Assembly (NCBI RefSeq): GCF_030547685.1
Contig: NZ_JAUOQM010000007.1
Span: forward strand, 1 to 54,502
Source: Gilvimarinus sp. 2_MG-2023
GTDB lineage: Bacteria; Pseudomonadota; Gammaproteobacteria; Pseudomonadales; Cellvibrionaceae
DNA: 54,502 nucleotides
Direction of reading: 5' to 3'
The position numbers were made by a program, and so were the translations under genes. The notes under the pieces were generated by a model that was not told where the DNA came from, did no database searches, and saw nothing but the letters and a program-made list of their open reading frames with translations. Positions 8,612 through 16,178 of this stretch are shown here, piece after piece (positions within the stretch are counted from its first letter, which is position 1; each line of letters opens with the position of its first letter).

Positions 8612-9307
8612 TTACCTAAGGCCTGATATGGCTTCGAGACGCTCAAATATTAGATTTTCTCGGTCTGAGTCCCCTCTAGCCGTCGACTGGACAACATACG
8701 GAGTATCCGGGTGCTTGAGAAGCTTACCGAACTCTTCGGCTAAATATTGGCGGAGTTCTTCAGGAGCCATTGGCAACTCTGTTGCAAGTTCAGCGCGACC
8801 ATCTACAAGGTTAAAAATATCTTCCGCATCGTGACTTTCTAGCAAATCATTATTACCCCGCCCCTTAAACGCTTCGAGCTTAGTCGCCAAGAAATAAGGC
8901 GGTGTCACCAACCGAATGCGGATGGATGATGACAACATTTGAGCTTGCGCAGCGTTTAACGCCTCACTATACCAACGGTTACTAAATCCAAGCACCTCCG
9001 CATTATCGGGCATAAAATCTACCTGCACTGCACCTAAACGAAAGCGGCAGTTTACGGCCTCGTTCATGGCAATACGAAAACCGCGCGCCTGTAGCTGTTC
9101 ACTTAAGAGATGCCACTGAGAATAGCCCAAGACACTGACTATTACATCCACATCATCCGTATAGCGGACGGTTTCACGAGTGTATGGATCGGTCATAAGT
9201 AAGCCGGTAGTACATCCCCCAACAAACGCCATAGAGTCCATCATTTCGGGCCCTAAGGCCCGGGCAACCAGCTCTATCATGTCCCGATGGCGGTTAAATT
9301 GGCTCAT
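8612..9307 (-). CDS. AbiEii/MenT-like nucleotidyltransferase, putative toxin
   Basis: A 231-residue protein of the polymerase-beta-like nucleotidyltransferase fold. Visible motifs are AFVGGCTTGLL (in place of GG-[ST]-x-x-L), TDDVDVIV (metal-binding acidic pair) and a third acidic site in VQVDFMPDN, followed by the conserved Lys-containing LATKLEAFKGRGNNDLLESHDAEDI, which resembles the K-x-x-A-x-x-x-R...DxxDI block of AbiEii/AbiGii toxins. Such toxins transfer nucleotides to tRNA or proteins and act in abortive infection or toxin-antitoxin systems. Its ATG overlaps the stop of the HTH gene by four bases (ATGA), the usual antitoxin-first layout. It is less GC-rich in appearance than its neighbours, compatible with acquisition. 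Toxicity is inferred from family and pairing. Confidence 0.75.
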   Translation of the reverse strand: MSQFNRHRDMIELVARALGPEMMDSMAFVGGCTTGLLMTDPYTRETVRYTDDVDVIVSVLGYSQWHLLSEQLQARGFRIAMNEAVNCRFRLGAVQVDFMPDNAEVLGFSNRWYSEALNAAQAQMLSSSIRIRLVTPPYFLATKLEAFKGRGNNDLLESHDAEDIFNLVDGRAELATELPMAPEELRQYLAEEFGKLLKHPDTPYVVQSTARGDSDRENLIFERLEAISGLR

Positions 9308-9840
9308 ACCGAAAACTCTTGCTTGAGCATGTCACTCGCCACTTTAGCCTCGCGAGGCCGCCCGAGGCGAATGGCATCTACCAACGCCAGCAATTTATAC
9401 AATTTTTCGTCTTGCGCTGCTGCAGCGGGGACAGCTTTGCACAAGGGCTCGACACCCTGCCCCATGTCAGTAGCCTTAGCATCAGGCCACACCGGTAATA
9501 AGTCGCCTGCAGACATAACTTTTCCAACGAGTGTCGGCGCGGCAAATGCAGTAGGAATACCCCGTACCACCGGCCCTAGACTTGCAGGAAACACATATTT
9601 AATACCCTCGCGTAAGAAACCCAAAAGAGCGCGCCGGTTAACTCTGGGCAAATTCGTATGCCGATCACGCGCTACCAACCCCACGTGAATACAACGGTTA
9701 AGAGCCTGATTAAGCTCACTTTTACTGATACCCGTGGCCTGCGCCAAAGCCCGAACGCTGTACTGATGGGGTTCGTTCGCATGGCTGGATTGCTCCAAAC
9801 TGACCATCTTCAACAACAAGAGAATATCTTTACTTTTCAT
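9304..9840 (-). CDS. HTH-domain protein paired with the nucleotidyltransferase, putative antitoxin/autorepressor
   Basis: A 178-residue protein. Residues 5-75 form a winged-helix-like region (YSVRALAQATGISKSELNQALNRCIHVGLVARD), and residues 80-178 a domain I do not recognise, with the segment GIKYVFPASLGPVVRGIPTAFAAP and a helical end. I chose ATG 9840 (MKSKDILLL) instead of the longer GTG at 9900, because a near-perfect 24-bp palindrome covers 9872-9895 and would sit inside the longer frame. The stop overlaps the next gene by four bases. An HTH first gene, a coupled nucleotidyltransferase and a palindrome at the promoter are what an autoregulated toxin-antitoxin operon looks like. Distinct from classic AbiEi in length and sequence as far as I can judge. 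Confidence 0.65.
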   Translation of the reverse strand: MKSKDILLLLKMVSLEQSSHANEPHQYSVRALAQATGISKSELNQALNRCIHVGLVARDRHTNLPRVNRRALLGFLREGIKYVFPASLGPVVRGIPTAFAAPTLVGKVMSAGDLLPVWPDAKATDMGQGVEPLCKAVPAAAAQDEKLYKLLALVDAIRLGRPREAKVASDMLKQEFSV

Positions 9841-9871
9841 CACCGTAACCGCCAAGTTGGAGACCTGCAAC

Positions 9872-9895
9872 GTCCTTCGTCCTAGGACAAAGGAC
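9872..9895. promoter_or_regulatory. 24-bp palindrome, probable operator of the toxin-antitoxin-like operon
   Basis: GTCCTTCGTCCT (9872-9883) is followed at once by AGGACAAAGGAC (9884-9895); 11 of 12 pairs are complementary. It lies 31 bases upstream of the HTH gene's ATG. Each arm itself holds a repeated GTCCT-type element. A possible -35 (TTGACG, minus strand, 9937-9932) lies farther upstream. An operator bound by the HTH protein is the simplest reading. Confidence 0.6.
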
Positions 9896-9971
9896 AGCAC
9901 TTATGGGAAGTGTGCACCTAGCCAATGTTGTCGTCAAGAGAATTCACCAAGGCAGAAACAGGGCTTAAACC

Positions 9972-10385
9972 TCAAGAACCATAACAAGTAGGTGACGTCG
10001 ATTCGTCGCGGTCGGCGGCGTCTTCGGTGCGCAAGGCATCGAGCAGGGCGCGGCGCAAAATTGGCAGGTGGGATTGGTCGGGCTTTTTACTGGCCGTTAG
10101 CAAGGTCAGCCGGCCCTGACGGGCGGCGCGCATTAGCGGCAATAGGCAGTCGGGCGCCTGATCTAACTGGTGGCGGTAGGCGTGGCCGAAGGCGGCTTCG
10201 GTGAGTTCACCGCGGTGCCAACACTGACGCAATCCGGTGGACGGGGAGGCCTCTTTATACCAGTCGCCCAGCGCCAATTCGTCTTTTTGTTTGCCCCGGG
10301 GCCAAAGGCGGTCCACCAGCACGCGCGCACCATCGGCGGGCGAGGCGTCTTGGTAAATTCGTTTAAAGCGGATGTCGTAAGCCAT
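9972..10385 (-). CDS. DUF488 family protein
   Basis: A 137-residue protein of the DUF488 family, recognised from the start (IRFKRIYQDASPADGARVLVDRLWPRGKQKDEL) and the middle block WYKEASPSTGLRQCWH, with LTLLTASKKPDQSHLPILRRAL near the end. The family is widespread and has no firmly established biochemical role that I can state. I set the start at ATG 10385 (MAYDIRF) over TTG 10391. It lies downstream of the symporter on the same strand, 51 bases after it, and could be the last gene of that operon, but the family is not tied to sugar catabolism, so a functional link is doubtful. Confidence 0.85.
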   Translation of the reverse strand: MAYDIRFKRIYQDASPADGARVLVDRLWPRGKQKDELALGDWYKEASPSTGLRQCWHRGELTEAAFGHAYRHQLDQAPDCLLPLMRAARQGRLTLLTASKKPDQSHLPILRRALLDALRTEDAADRDESTSPTCYGS

Positions 10386-10436
10386 AAACAAAGTCTAGCA
10401 AATCTGCTTCGCCCTGCCGATGCCCGATGCCGCTGT

Positions 10437-11882
10437 TTATTCGCGGCCGCCTTCCATGCGGTGGCGCTCTTCGCTCAACAATTGCAAAGCTTGCTCGGCG
10501 GTCAGTTTCGAAGCCGGCGTTATCAGCGTCACGACAACCCCTGCCAGCAGTGAGCTGAGCACGGCGGGTATGACCGGGTTGCCCCAGTAATCCTGATAGA
10601 TATTCACCACCACCAGCGAGGCAACGGACGCCGCCACCAGCGAGGCAATGGCCCCGGCGGGGTTAAAGCGCGGCCAGAAACGACCCAGTAAACCACAGAC
10701 AAACAGCCCGGCCATAACGGTGGAAATCATGGTGGTGATATAGCCAATAATGTCATTGGATAAAAGCGCAAAGCCAAGCGCGACGGCAATAATGCTTAAC
10801 AGCGCCAAACGGGACTGCTGAATAACGCGATGTCGGGGCGGCATTTTGCCGGTAACCATACTGTAGATATCGCGCATTAAAATACTCACCCCGGCGATGG
10901 CATCTGAGCTCGCGCTAGACATAGTCGCGGACAAGCCGGCAATCAATACCCCCACCGCCAGCGGCAACACTTCTGCCGCTAAAAACGGGAAGGCAAAATT
11001 GCGGTTATCCAACTCTGGGTTGAGCGCATAAGCGCCCATGCCAATAATCGCAGGCACGCAAGAAAAGAAAACATAAAGTGTGCCGGAAATATAAAACGAT
11101 TGGCGCACCGAGCGAATGCTTTGCGCGGAGTAAATACGCTGGCGAAATGACGGGGTGGCCAATACGCCCACGGCCACAACCAACATCAGTGATACGGCGT
11201 GTAAACCGCCGATGGCGTCTATGGCCAAAAAGCCAACATTGCTCGCCGGCTGCGCGGCCATCAGCGCTTGCCAGCCACCGGCAGCGTCCACCGCTAACAC
11301 TGCCATTAATATAAAGCCGACAAATAAGATAATCGCCTGTAGGGTATCGGTCCAAACCACCGCGCTGTAACCGCCGATAATGACGTAGATGGCAAAGCTA
11401 ACGGCAATAATAATTTTGGCCAACTGCAAATCGATGCCGGCAATCCAGGCGAGGTACAAACCACCGCCGAGAATATGCGCACCCAACCAGCCAATACTGG
11501 CGACAAAAATCAATATCGCGACAATGTTTTTAACCCAGCGGCTGGCGCCCACGTAGCAGGAAAGCTCCTCGCTCATGGTCATAAATTCAAATTTACGCAC
11601 CGGGGCAAAGCAAAGGCCTAACAATAAAATACCAATAGCACCGCCAATACCGTAGAGCATACCCGCCCAACCATTGGCGTAGCCAAAACCCACTGCACCC
11701 ATAGAGGAGCCCGTACCCACCATAGTGGCAACAGTGGTGCCGATGGTAAGAAAAATGGGCAGGCCGCGACCGGCCAGCAGAAAGTCCTCGCCATTTTTAT
11801 TGCCGCGCGACACAAAAATACTGAGCGCGATTAAACAAGCAACATAAGTGGCGAGCGCGGTTAAAAATAGATTGGTGCTCAT
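10437..11882 (-). CDS. Sodium:solute symporter (SSS family)
   Basis: A 481-residue inner-membrane carrier with about 13 hydrophobic helices. The SSS hallmarks are seen: FVSRGNKNGEDFLLAGRGLP after helix 1, ATMVGTGSSMGAVGFGYANGWAGM, and the SATMSSASSDAIAGVSILMRDIY segment, which carries the sodium-site Ser/Thr residues. Such proteins import sugars, sugar acids, amino acids or solutes with Na+. ATG 11882 is chosen over TTG 11897. It is cotranscribed with RidA and the N-acyl-D-amino-acid deacylase, so its substrate is probably the acylated amino acid or amino sugar acid that the deacylase consumes, here suggested to be N-acetyl-D-glucosaminate. The substrate is inference. Confidence 0.88.
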   Translation of the reverse strand: MSTNLFLTALATYVACLIALSIFVSRGNKNGEDFLLAGRGLPIFLTIGTTVATMVGTGSSMGAVGFGYANGWAGMLYGIGGAIGILLLGLCFAPVRKFEFMTMSEELSCYVGASRWVKNIVAILIFVASIGWLGAHILGGGLYLAWIAGIDLQLAKIIIAVSFAIYVIIGGYSAVVWTDTLQAIILFVGFILMAVLAVDAAGGWQALMAAQPASNVGFLAIDAIGGLHAVSLMLVVAVGVLATPSFRQRIYSAQSIRSVRQSFYISGTLYVFFSCVPAIIGMGAYALNPELDNRNFAFPFLAAEVLPLAVGVLIAGLSATMSSASSDAIAGVSILMRDIYSMVTGKMPPRHRVIQQSRLALLSIIAVALGFALLSNDIIGYITTMISTVMAGLFVCGLLGRFWPRFNPAGAIASLVAASVASLVVVNIYQDYWGNPVIPAVLSSLLAGVVVTLITPASKLTAEQALQLLSEERHRMEGGRE

Positions 11883-11944
11883 AAGTTTCTTCAACAATGA
11901 CGTTATTGGAATAATGTCTAACGTTCAGCGTTCAGCTAATGATC

Positions 11945-12334
11945 CTATTCCGGCGACTTATAACAGACCACGCCCACTTCCACTTTACAGTCGACCACTA
12001 AATCACACACTGAGCAAATCCGCGCCGGTGGCGCATTGCCAAACACTTGCTTAAAAACTTTGTTGAACGATTGAAAATAGCGCGCATCGGTCAGGATAAC
12101 CGTGAGGTGGACGACGTGCTCTTTACTGTAACCGGCGTTGGCCATTATTTTCAGGCAATGATCAATGGCCAGCTGGGATTGCTCTACCACTGAGCCCTCC
12201 ACCACTTCGCCGTCAATCATCGGCGTTTGGCCCGATACATACAACCAGCCTGCAGCCTCGGCTGCCATGGCAAAGGGTAGGTGTTGGCCACCGGTACCCA
12301 TACTGCCCTCGGCGCCGTAACGTGTAATACTCAT
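11945..12334 (-). CDS. RidA family enamine/imine deaminase
   Basis: A 129-residue RidA/YjgF-type protein (GWLYVSGQTPMIDG; VVHLTVILTDARYFQSFNKVFKQVFGNAPPARICSVCDLVVDCKVEVGVV). The conserved Arg of the RidA active site appears in PPARICSV, and the final Glu in KVEVGVV. RidA proteins hydrolyse reactive enamines and imines released by PLP-dependent dehydratases. This explains its place in a cluster with a fold-III PLP dehydratase. ATG 12334 has AGGAG ten bases upstream; the earlier in-frame start would lie within a 36-bp palindrome. A second RidA gene, the housekeeping copy, lies at 23165, so this one is likely pathway-specific. Confidence 0.88.
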   Translation of the reverse strand: MSITRYGAEGSMGTGGQHLPFAMAAEAAGWLYVSGQTPMIDGEVVEGSVVEQSQLAIDHCLKIMANAGYSKEHVVHLTVILTDARYFQSFNKVFKQVFGNAPPARICSVCDLVVDCKVEVGVVCYKSPE

Positions 12335-12354
12335 GTTGCAATCACTCCTGTTTA

Positions 12355-12390
12355 ATATGAACTCGGCAATCATAATTGCCGAGTTCATAT
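12355..12390. repeat. Perfect 15-bp stem-loop between deacylase and RidA genes
   Basis: The arm at 12355-12369 (ATATGAACTCGGCAA) is the exact reverse complement of 12376-12390, with a six-base loop. It lies 20 bases upstream of the RidA start, inside the presumed operon. It could be an intercistronic mRNA stabiliser or attenuator, or, as DNA, an operator. No T tract follows on the minus strand, so full termination is not expected. Confidence 0.7.
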
Positions 12391-12423
12391 ATCAATGATT
12401 TTGCGCTGGGCTGTCCCCAGCGG

Positions 12424-13863
12424 TTATGACTGGCATCGCGACAAAAACTGCCCGTTGCGGCCGGTTTTATACTGACCGGGCACATAGCTCAGCTCGCCGT
12501 TTACCCACACGGACTGAATGCCCGTTGCTACCTGTTTGGGATTGGCAAAGGTGGCGGTGTCCTGAATTTTTTCTGCATCAAACAACACCAAATCGGCCCA
12601 GTAACCTGCGCGAATTTCGCCCCGATGGGGCAGGCGGAATTCAGCGGCAGACAAACCCGTCATTTTGTGAATGGCGGTGGCTAAATCAAAAATTTTTCGC
12701 TCGCGACAATAGTGCGCTAACACTCGGGGAAAGGCGCCCCACAATCGTGGGTGTGGGTGCGGATCGTTAGGCAAGCCATCGGAGCCGACCATAGTGCGCG
12801 GGTATCGCAAAATATTTTCCACATCCTGTTCACTCATGCAGTAGTAAACCGCACCGGCCGGCTGTAGACGCTCGGCGGCCTGAAGCAAACTCACCTGCCA
12901 TTCGGCGGCAATTGTGCCCAGCATTTTTCCCGCGTGTTCGGGATGGGGCTCCGACCAGGTAATAAAAATATCGGTGTCTTCGGTGACCTGCGCCAAGTCC
13001 AGAGTGCTGGAGCTGGCGGCATAGGGATAACAGTCGCACGCCACTTTTTGTGTGCGCGCGGCGCCTTCTAAATGCTGCAGTAATTCTGTACTGCGGCCCC
13101 AGTTGCCTTTGCCTGCACACTTTAAGTGAGAAATAATCAGCGGTGCCTTACCCGTATGCGAGGTGTAAAACGCTTCGTTCATCGCCTCCAGCACGCCATC
13201 GAACTCGGTGCGCAAGTGAGTGGTATACACCGCCCCGGCCTCACCCAGAATCTTGACCATCGCGAGCACTTCGTCAGTGGTGGACTGCTTGGCACTGGCG
13301 TAGGCAAGGCCTGAGCTCATACCGAGCGCGCCGTCTTGCAGCGCCTCTTGCAACTGGCCAGTCATGGCCGCCAGCTCAGCATCGGTGGCGGCGCGGTCGA
13401 GCCGAGCCATATGGTTGTTGCGAATTGCGGTGTGCCCCACCAGCGCGCCCACATTAACGCTAGGCTGAGCGGCTTGCACGGCACTCACATAGTTAGCAAA
13501 ATGCGGATATTGGAACTGGGCGTTATCCCCCAGTAAGCTGAGCGGGTCGGGCGGGTCGCCAGCCAAAGTGACCGGGCTGGCACTAATACCGCAATTGCCC
13601 ACGATGACGGTCGTTACCCCCTGGCTGATTTTCTCCAGCATATGGGGGTTGTGAATCACATTGAGGTCGTCGTGGGTATGCACATCGATAAAACCGGGGG
13701 CCAAGCACAGGCCCTCTGCGTCTACCGTGTGATTCGCGCTCGCCTCTAGGTGCGGTGCCACGGCGGCGATTTTGCCCGAGGCGATGGCGACATTGGCACG
13801 AAAAACTCCGCCGCCGGTGCCATCCAGCACCAGCGCGTTTTGAATCAGGGTGTCGTACTGCAT
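12424..13863 (-). CDS. N-acyl-D-amino-acid deacylase family amidohydrolase (possible N-acetyl-D-glucosaminate deacetylase)
   Basis: A 479-residue amidohydrolase of the D-aminoacylase family. Motifs in order: N-terminal beta domain; FIDVHTHDD (metal ligands His-x-His); GVTTVIVGNCGIS with the metal-binding Cys; SHLKCAG; DCYPYAASSS; MVGSDGLPNDPHPHPRLWGAFPRVL with the catalytic Asp; and the closing beta strands IRAGYWADLVLFD. Family enzymes remove acetyl groups from N-acyl-D-amino acids using zinc. ATG 13863 (MQYDTLIQ) is preferred over TTG 13884. Neighbouring genes for RidA, a PLP dehydratase, hexosaminidase and lactonase suggest that the substrate is N-acetyl-D-glucosaminic acid, itself a 2-amino acid; a true D-amino-acid substrate from peptidoglycan remains possible. 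Confidence 0.85.
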   Translation of the reverse strand: MQYDTLIQNALVLDGTGGGVFRANVAIASGKIAAVAPHLEASANHTVDAEGLCLAPGFIDVHTHDDLNVIHNPHMLEKISQGVTTVIVGNCGISASPVTLAGDPPDPLSLLGDNAQFQYPHFANYVSAVQAAQPSVNVGALVGHTAIRNNHMARLDRAATDAELAAMTGQLQEALQDGALGMSSGLAYASAKQSTTDEVLAMVKILGEAGAVYTTHLRTEFDGVLEAMNEAFYTSHTGKAPLIISHLKCAGKGNWGRSTELLQHLEGAARTQKVACDCYPYAASSSTLDLAQVTEDTDIFITWSEPHPEHAGKMLGTIAAEWQVSLLQAAERLQPAGAVYYCMSEQDVENILRYPRTMVGSDGLPNDPHPHPRLWGAFPRVLAHYCRERKIFDLATAIHKMTGLSAAEFRLPHRGEIRAGYWADLVLFDAEKIQDTATFANPKQVATGIQSVWVNGELSYVPGQYKTGRNGQFLSRCQS

Positions 13864-13915
13864 AAGTCTCTTATTTACTAACAAACCCTAACTCAAAATG
13901 GTTGCGAGTTTGCCG

Positions 13916-14782
13916 TCAGTCTCCAAGGGGCAAACGATCTTTGCCCTGCTTGTGTGTATCCAGCGTGTGCTTTATGCGGCGCAGTGTCTCTCGGCTTTTA
14001 CGTTTTTGGCGCACCGCCAACTCTGTTACTAATACATCGAGAGCGGCGAGCATCACATAACGCGACGCACTGGGTTTAAAAATAAAATCGGTTTCCATCG
14101 ATTCGATTGGCAACAAACAATCCACCATATTGCCCAGAGGCGAATTCTGTACGGTAATCCCCACCAACTTGGCGCCGTACTCGCGGGCGATTTCTGCCGC
14201 CGCTTGCACATCTGGGCTGTAACCCCCAGCCGACAAGCAGATCACGACATCGTTAGCTTCAAGGGTTGCGGCTGCCATTCGCATCAGCATGGGGTCCGAG
14301 TAGGCGGTGGCACTCACCCCCAGTCGGAACAATCGATACTGACATTCCTGCGCCAATACGGTGGAGCCGCCGCCCACCCCAAATACAACGATTTGCCGAG
14401 CCGCGACCATGGCCTCCACGGCGGGCTCAACCACTGCATCGGTGATTAGTGCCGCACTGTGCTCTAAAGCAACTTGCACCGCTTCAAATACCGCGTGCTT
14501 CCCATCCAGCTCCGTGGGCGGCTCGCTGTAAAACCGCTGGCCGATCGCCACCGATTGGGCCAATCGCAATTTCAAATCGCGTACGTTTTTACAATCCACC
14601 GCGCGGGCAAAACGGGTAATACTGGCCTCACTGACCCCAGCCTTAGCCGCCATATCACTGATACTGGCTTGTGAGGCAAACTGTAGGTCGGCCAAAATCA
14701 TTTTGGCGATTTTCTGCTCGGCATCACGCAGTTGTCCGTACAGAGTGTTAATGCGCGATACGATGTCTAGATCATGAGTCAT
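13916..14782 (-). CDS. MurR/RpiR family transcriptional regulator
   Basis: A 288-residue regulator: an RpiR-type helix-turn-helix domain (residues about 1-75, ISDMAAKAGVSEASITRFARAVDCKNVRDLKLRLAQ) and a SIS sugar-phosphate-binding domain (about 115-255, IVVFGVGGGSTVLAQECQYRLFRLG; VICLSAGGYSPDVQAAAEIAREYGAKLVGIT). Family members sense phosphosugars or sugar acids. ATG 14782 has GAGGAG at good spacing; the longer start lacks one. It is the first gene of the left arm and is divergent from the dehydratase operon, so it probably controls both from the shared 157-bp intergenic region. The effector is unknown; an intermediate such as 2-keto-3-deoxygluconate phosphate would fit the proposed pathway. 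Confidence 0.9.
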   Translation of the reverse strand: MTHDLDIVSRINTLYGQLRDAEQKIAKMILADLQFASQASISDMAAKAGVSEASITRFARAVDCKNVRDLKLRLAQSVAIGQRFYSEPPTELDGKHAVFEAVQVALEHSAALITDAVVEPAVEAMVAARQIVVFGVGGGSTVLAQECQYRLFRLGVSATAYSDPMLMRMAAATLEANDVVICLSAGGYSPDVQAAAEIAREYGAKLVGITVQNSPLGNMVDCLLPIESMETDFIFKPSASRYVMLAALDVLVTELAVRQKRKSRETLRRIKHTLDTHKQGKDRLPLGD

Positions 14783-14868
14783 TACCCGTCTCCTCGCCCG
14801 CACAATAATGGTCGATTACCCAGCCTGGCTGGCGTTATTATGCACCCAATGAAATTATGTATCAACAT

Positions 14869-14898
14869 TTGACCATCTTTACTGTTATTTAATATCAT
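14869..14898 (+). promoter_or_regulatory. Likely sigma-70 promoter of the dehydratase-GH20-lactonase operon
   Basis: TTGACC (14869-14874) and TATCAT (14893-14898) are separated by 18 bases and lie 42 bases before the dehydratase ATG. The AT-rich stretch around them, with TGAAATT and ATTTGA elements at 14849-14872, is a plausible binding place for the divergent RpiR regulator. Assigned by pattern only. Confidence 0.4.
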
Positions 14899-14939
14899 AA
14901 GCAATTGCAACACTTCACTTTACCGGCCTGGGCCACCCT

Positions 14940-16178
14940 ATGACGACCACGCAAGACACAACTCATTCACTCAGCGACAAAGGGATTGTGATTACCGCGC
15001 AAGCGGCGCCTTACTTGTTAGACGAAGCCATCAGCTTACCTGCAGCGGTATTATACCAGTCGCGGCTGACCAACAATCTTAGCTGGATGCAGCGCTTTGC
15101 CGACGCACAAGGCGTCAAACTGGCCCCACACGGCAAGACCACAATGACCCCAGCACTGTTTCAACAACAATGCGAGCAAGGAGCCTGGGGCCTTACCCTT
15201 GCCACTCCTCCGCAAGTTGCAGCGGCGGCCGAAGCGGGCACCCGGCGTGTTCTTATGGCTAATCAGTTGGTTGGCCACGCCAATATGCAGCTCATCAGCC
15301 AGCTGCTGGAAAACCCTCAACTGGATTTTCACTGCCTGGTAGATAGCCGCGCTAATGTGGAAGCACTGAATCGATTCTTTACCAGCCGCGGCCAAACGCT
15401 CAATGTCATGATTGAGATGGGCGCCGACGGGGGACGCTGCGGTTGTCGCACCAGCGAGCAGGCACTGGCACTGGGCCACGCCATTGCCCAGCAACCCGCC
15501 CTAAACCTAACCGGCATTGAAACTTACGAGGGCGTCATTAGTGGCCCCAATGCCCCGGCGCGTATTCGCCAACACCTGACATGGGTGCTTAAAACGGCGC
15601 AGGAGGTATACGGGCAGGGATTATTTACCGGCGCCAAGGCCATCCTTACCGGCGCCGGATCCGCGTGGTACGACTTGGTCGTGGAGGTATTCAGCCAGGC
15701 CGACCCCGATACATTTACAACCGTTATTCGCCCCGGCTGCTACCTGATTCACGACCAGGGTATTTACCTTGAAGCACAACAAAACGTACGACAACGATTG
15801 GGGGACACTTGTACGATACCGGGCGACTTACAATCTGCCCTTGAGATTTGGGCCTATGTGCAATCGCTGCCCGAAGCGGGAGTGGCCATTATTGGGCTGG
15901 GCAAACGCGACTGCGCCTTTGATGCCGGCCTCCCCCAACCCACCTTACATTTTCGCCCTATGGATGACACCCCAAAACCGGCACCATCATCTTGGCAGGT
16001 GGTAAAGATCATGGATCAGCACGCCACCATGACCATACCCAGCGACAGCAATCTGCGCGTGGGCGATATGATTGCCTTTTCTACCTCGCACCCCTGCCTT
16101 ACCTTCGACAAGTGGCGACAGCTGCATGTCATTGATGACCAATTCCGAGTACTGAATACCATCGACACTTTTTTTTAA
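14940..16178 (+). CDS. Fold-III PLP enzyme, D-serine dehydratase/D-threonine aldolase-like (candidate D-glucosaminate dehydratase)
   Basis: A 412-residue protein of the alanine-racemase-fold PLP family. The PLP lysine is K66 in LAPHGKTTMTP; MIEMGADGGRCGCR is the GxxR-type PLP-phosphate region, and the C-terminal metal site appears as the His384/Cys386 pair in STSHPCLTFDKW, matching the zinc or manganese ligands of D-serine dehydratase relatives. Members cleave or dehydrate D-3-hydroxy amino acids; a Pseudomonas D-glucosaminate dehydratase is known to me from this family. With an acyl-D-amino-acid deacylase, RidA and hexosaminidase nearby, conversion of D-glucosaminate to 2-keto-3-deoxygluconate and ammonia is the most attractive role. 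D-serine or D-threonine remain alternatives. Its stop overlaps the next start by one base. Confidence 0.8.
   Translation: MTTTQDTTHSLSDKGIVITAQAAPYLLDEAISLPAAVLYQSRLTNNLSWMQRFADAQGVKLAPHGKTTMTPALFQQQCEQGAWGLTLATPPQVAAAAEAGTRRVLMANQLVGHANMQLISQLLENPQLDFHCLVDSRANVEALNRFFTSRGQTLNVMIEMGADGGRCGCRTSEQALALGHAIAQQPALNLTGIETYEGVISGPNAPARIRQHLTWVLKTAQEVYGQGLFTGAKAILTGAGSAWYDLVVEVFSQADPDTFTTVIRPGCYLIHDQGIYLEAQQNVRQRLGDTCTIPGDLQSALEIWAYVQSLPEAGVAIIGLGKRDCAFDAGLPQPTLHFRPMDDTPKPAPSSWQVVKIMDQHATMTIPSDSNLRVGDMIAFSTSHPCLTFDKWRQLHVIDDQFRVLNTIDTFF

Noticed and set aside
12331-12388. Longer RidA start that would place the N terminus in the 36-bp palindrome
   Set aside because: The extra 18 residues do not fit the family, and AGGAG lies correctly before ATG 12334.
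15051-15494. 147-residue minus-strand frame within the PLP enzyme gene
   Set aside because: Fully nested in a conserved gene, low-complexity composition, no recognisable protein features.
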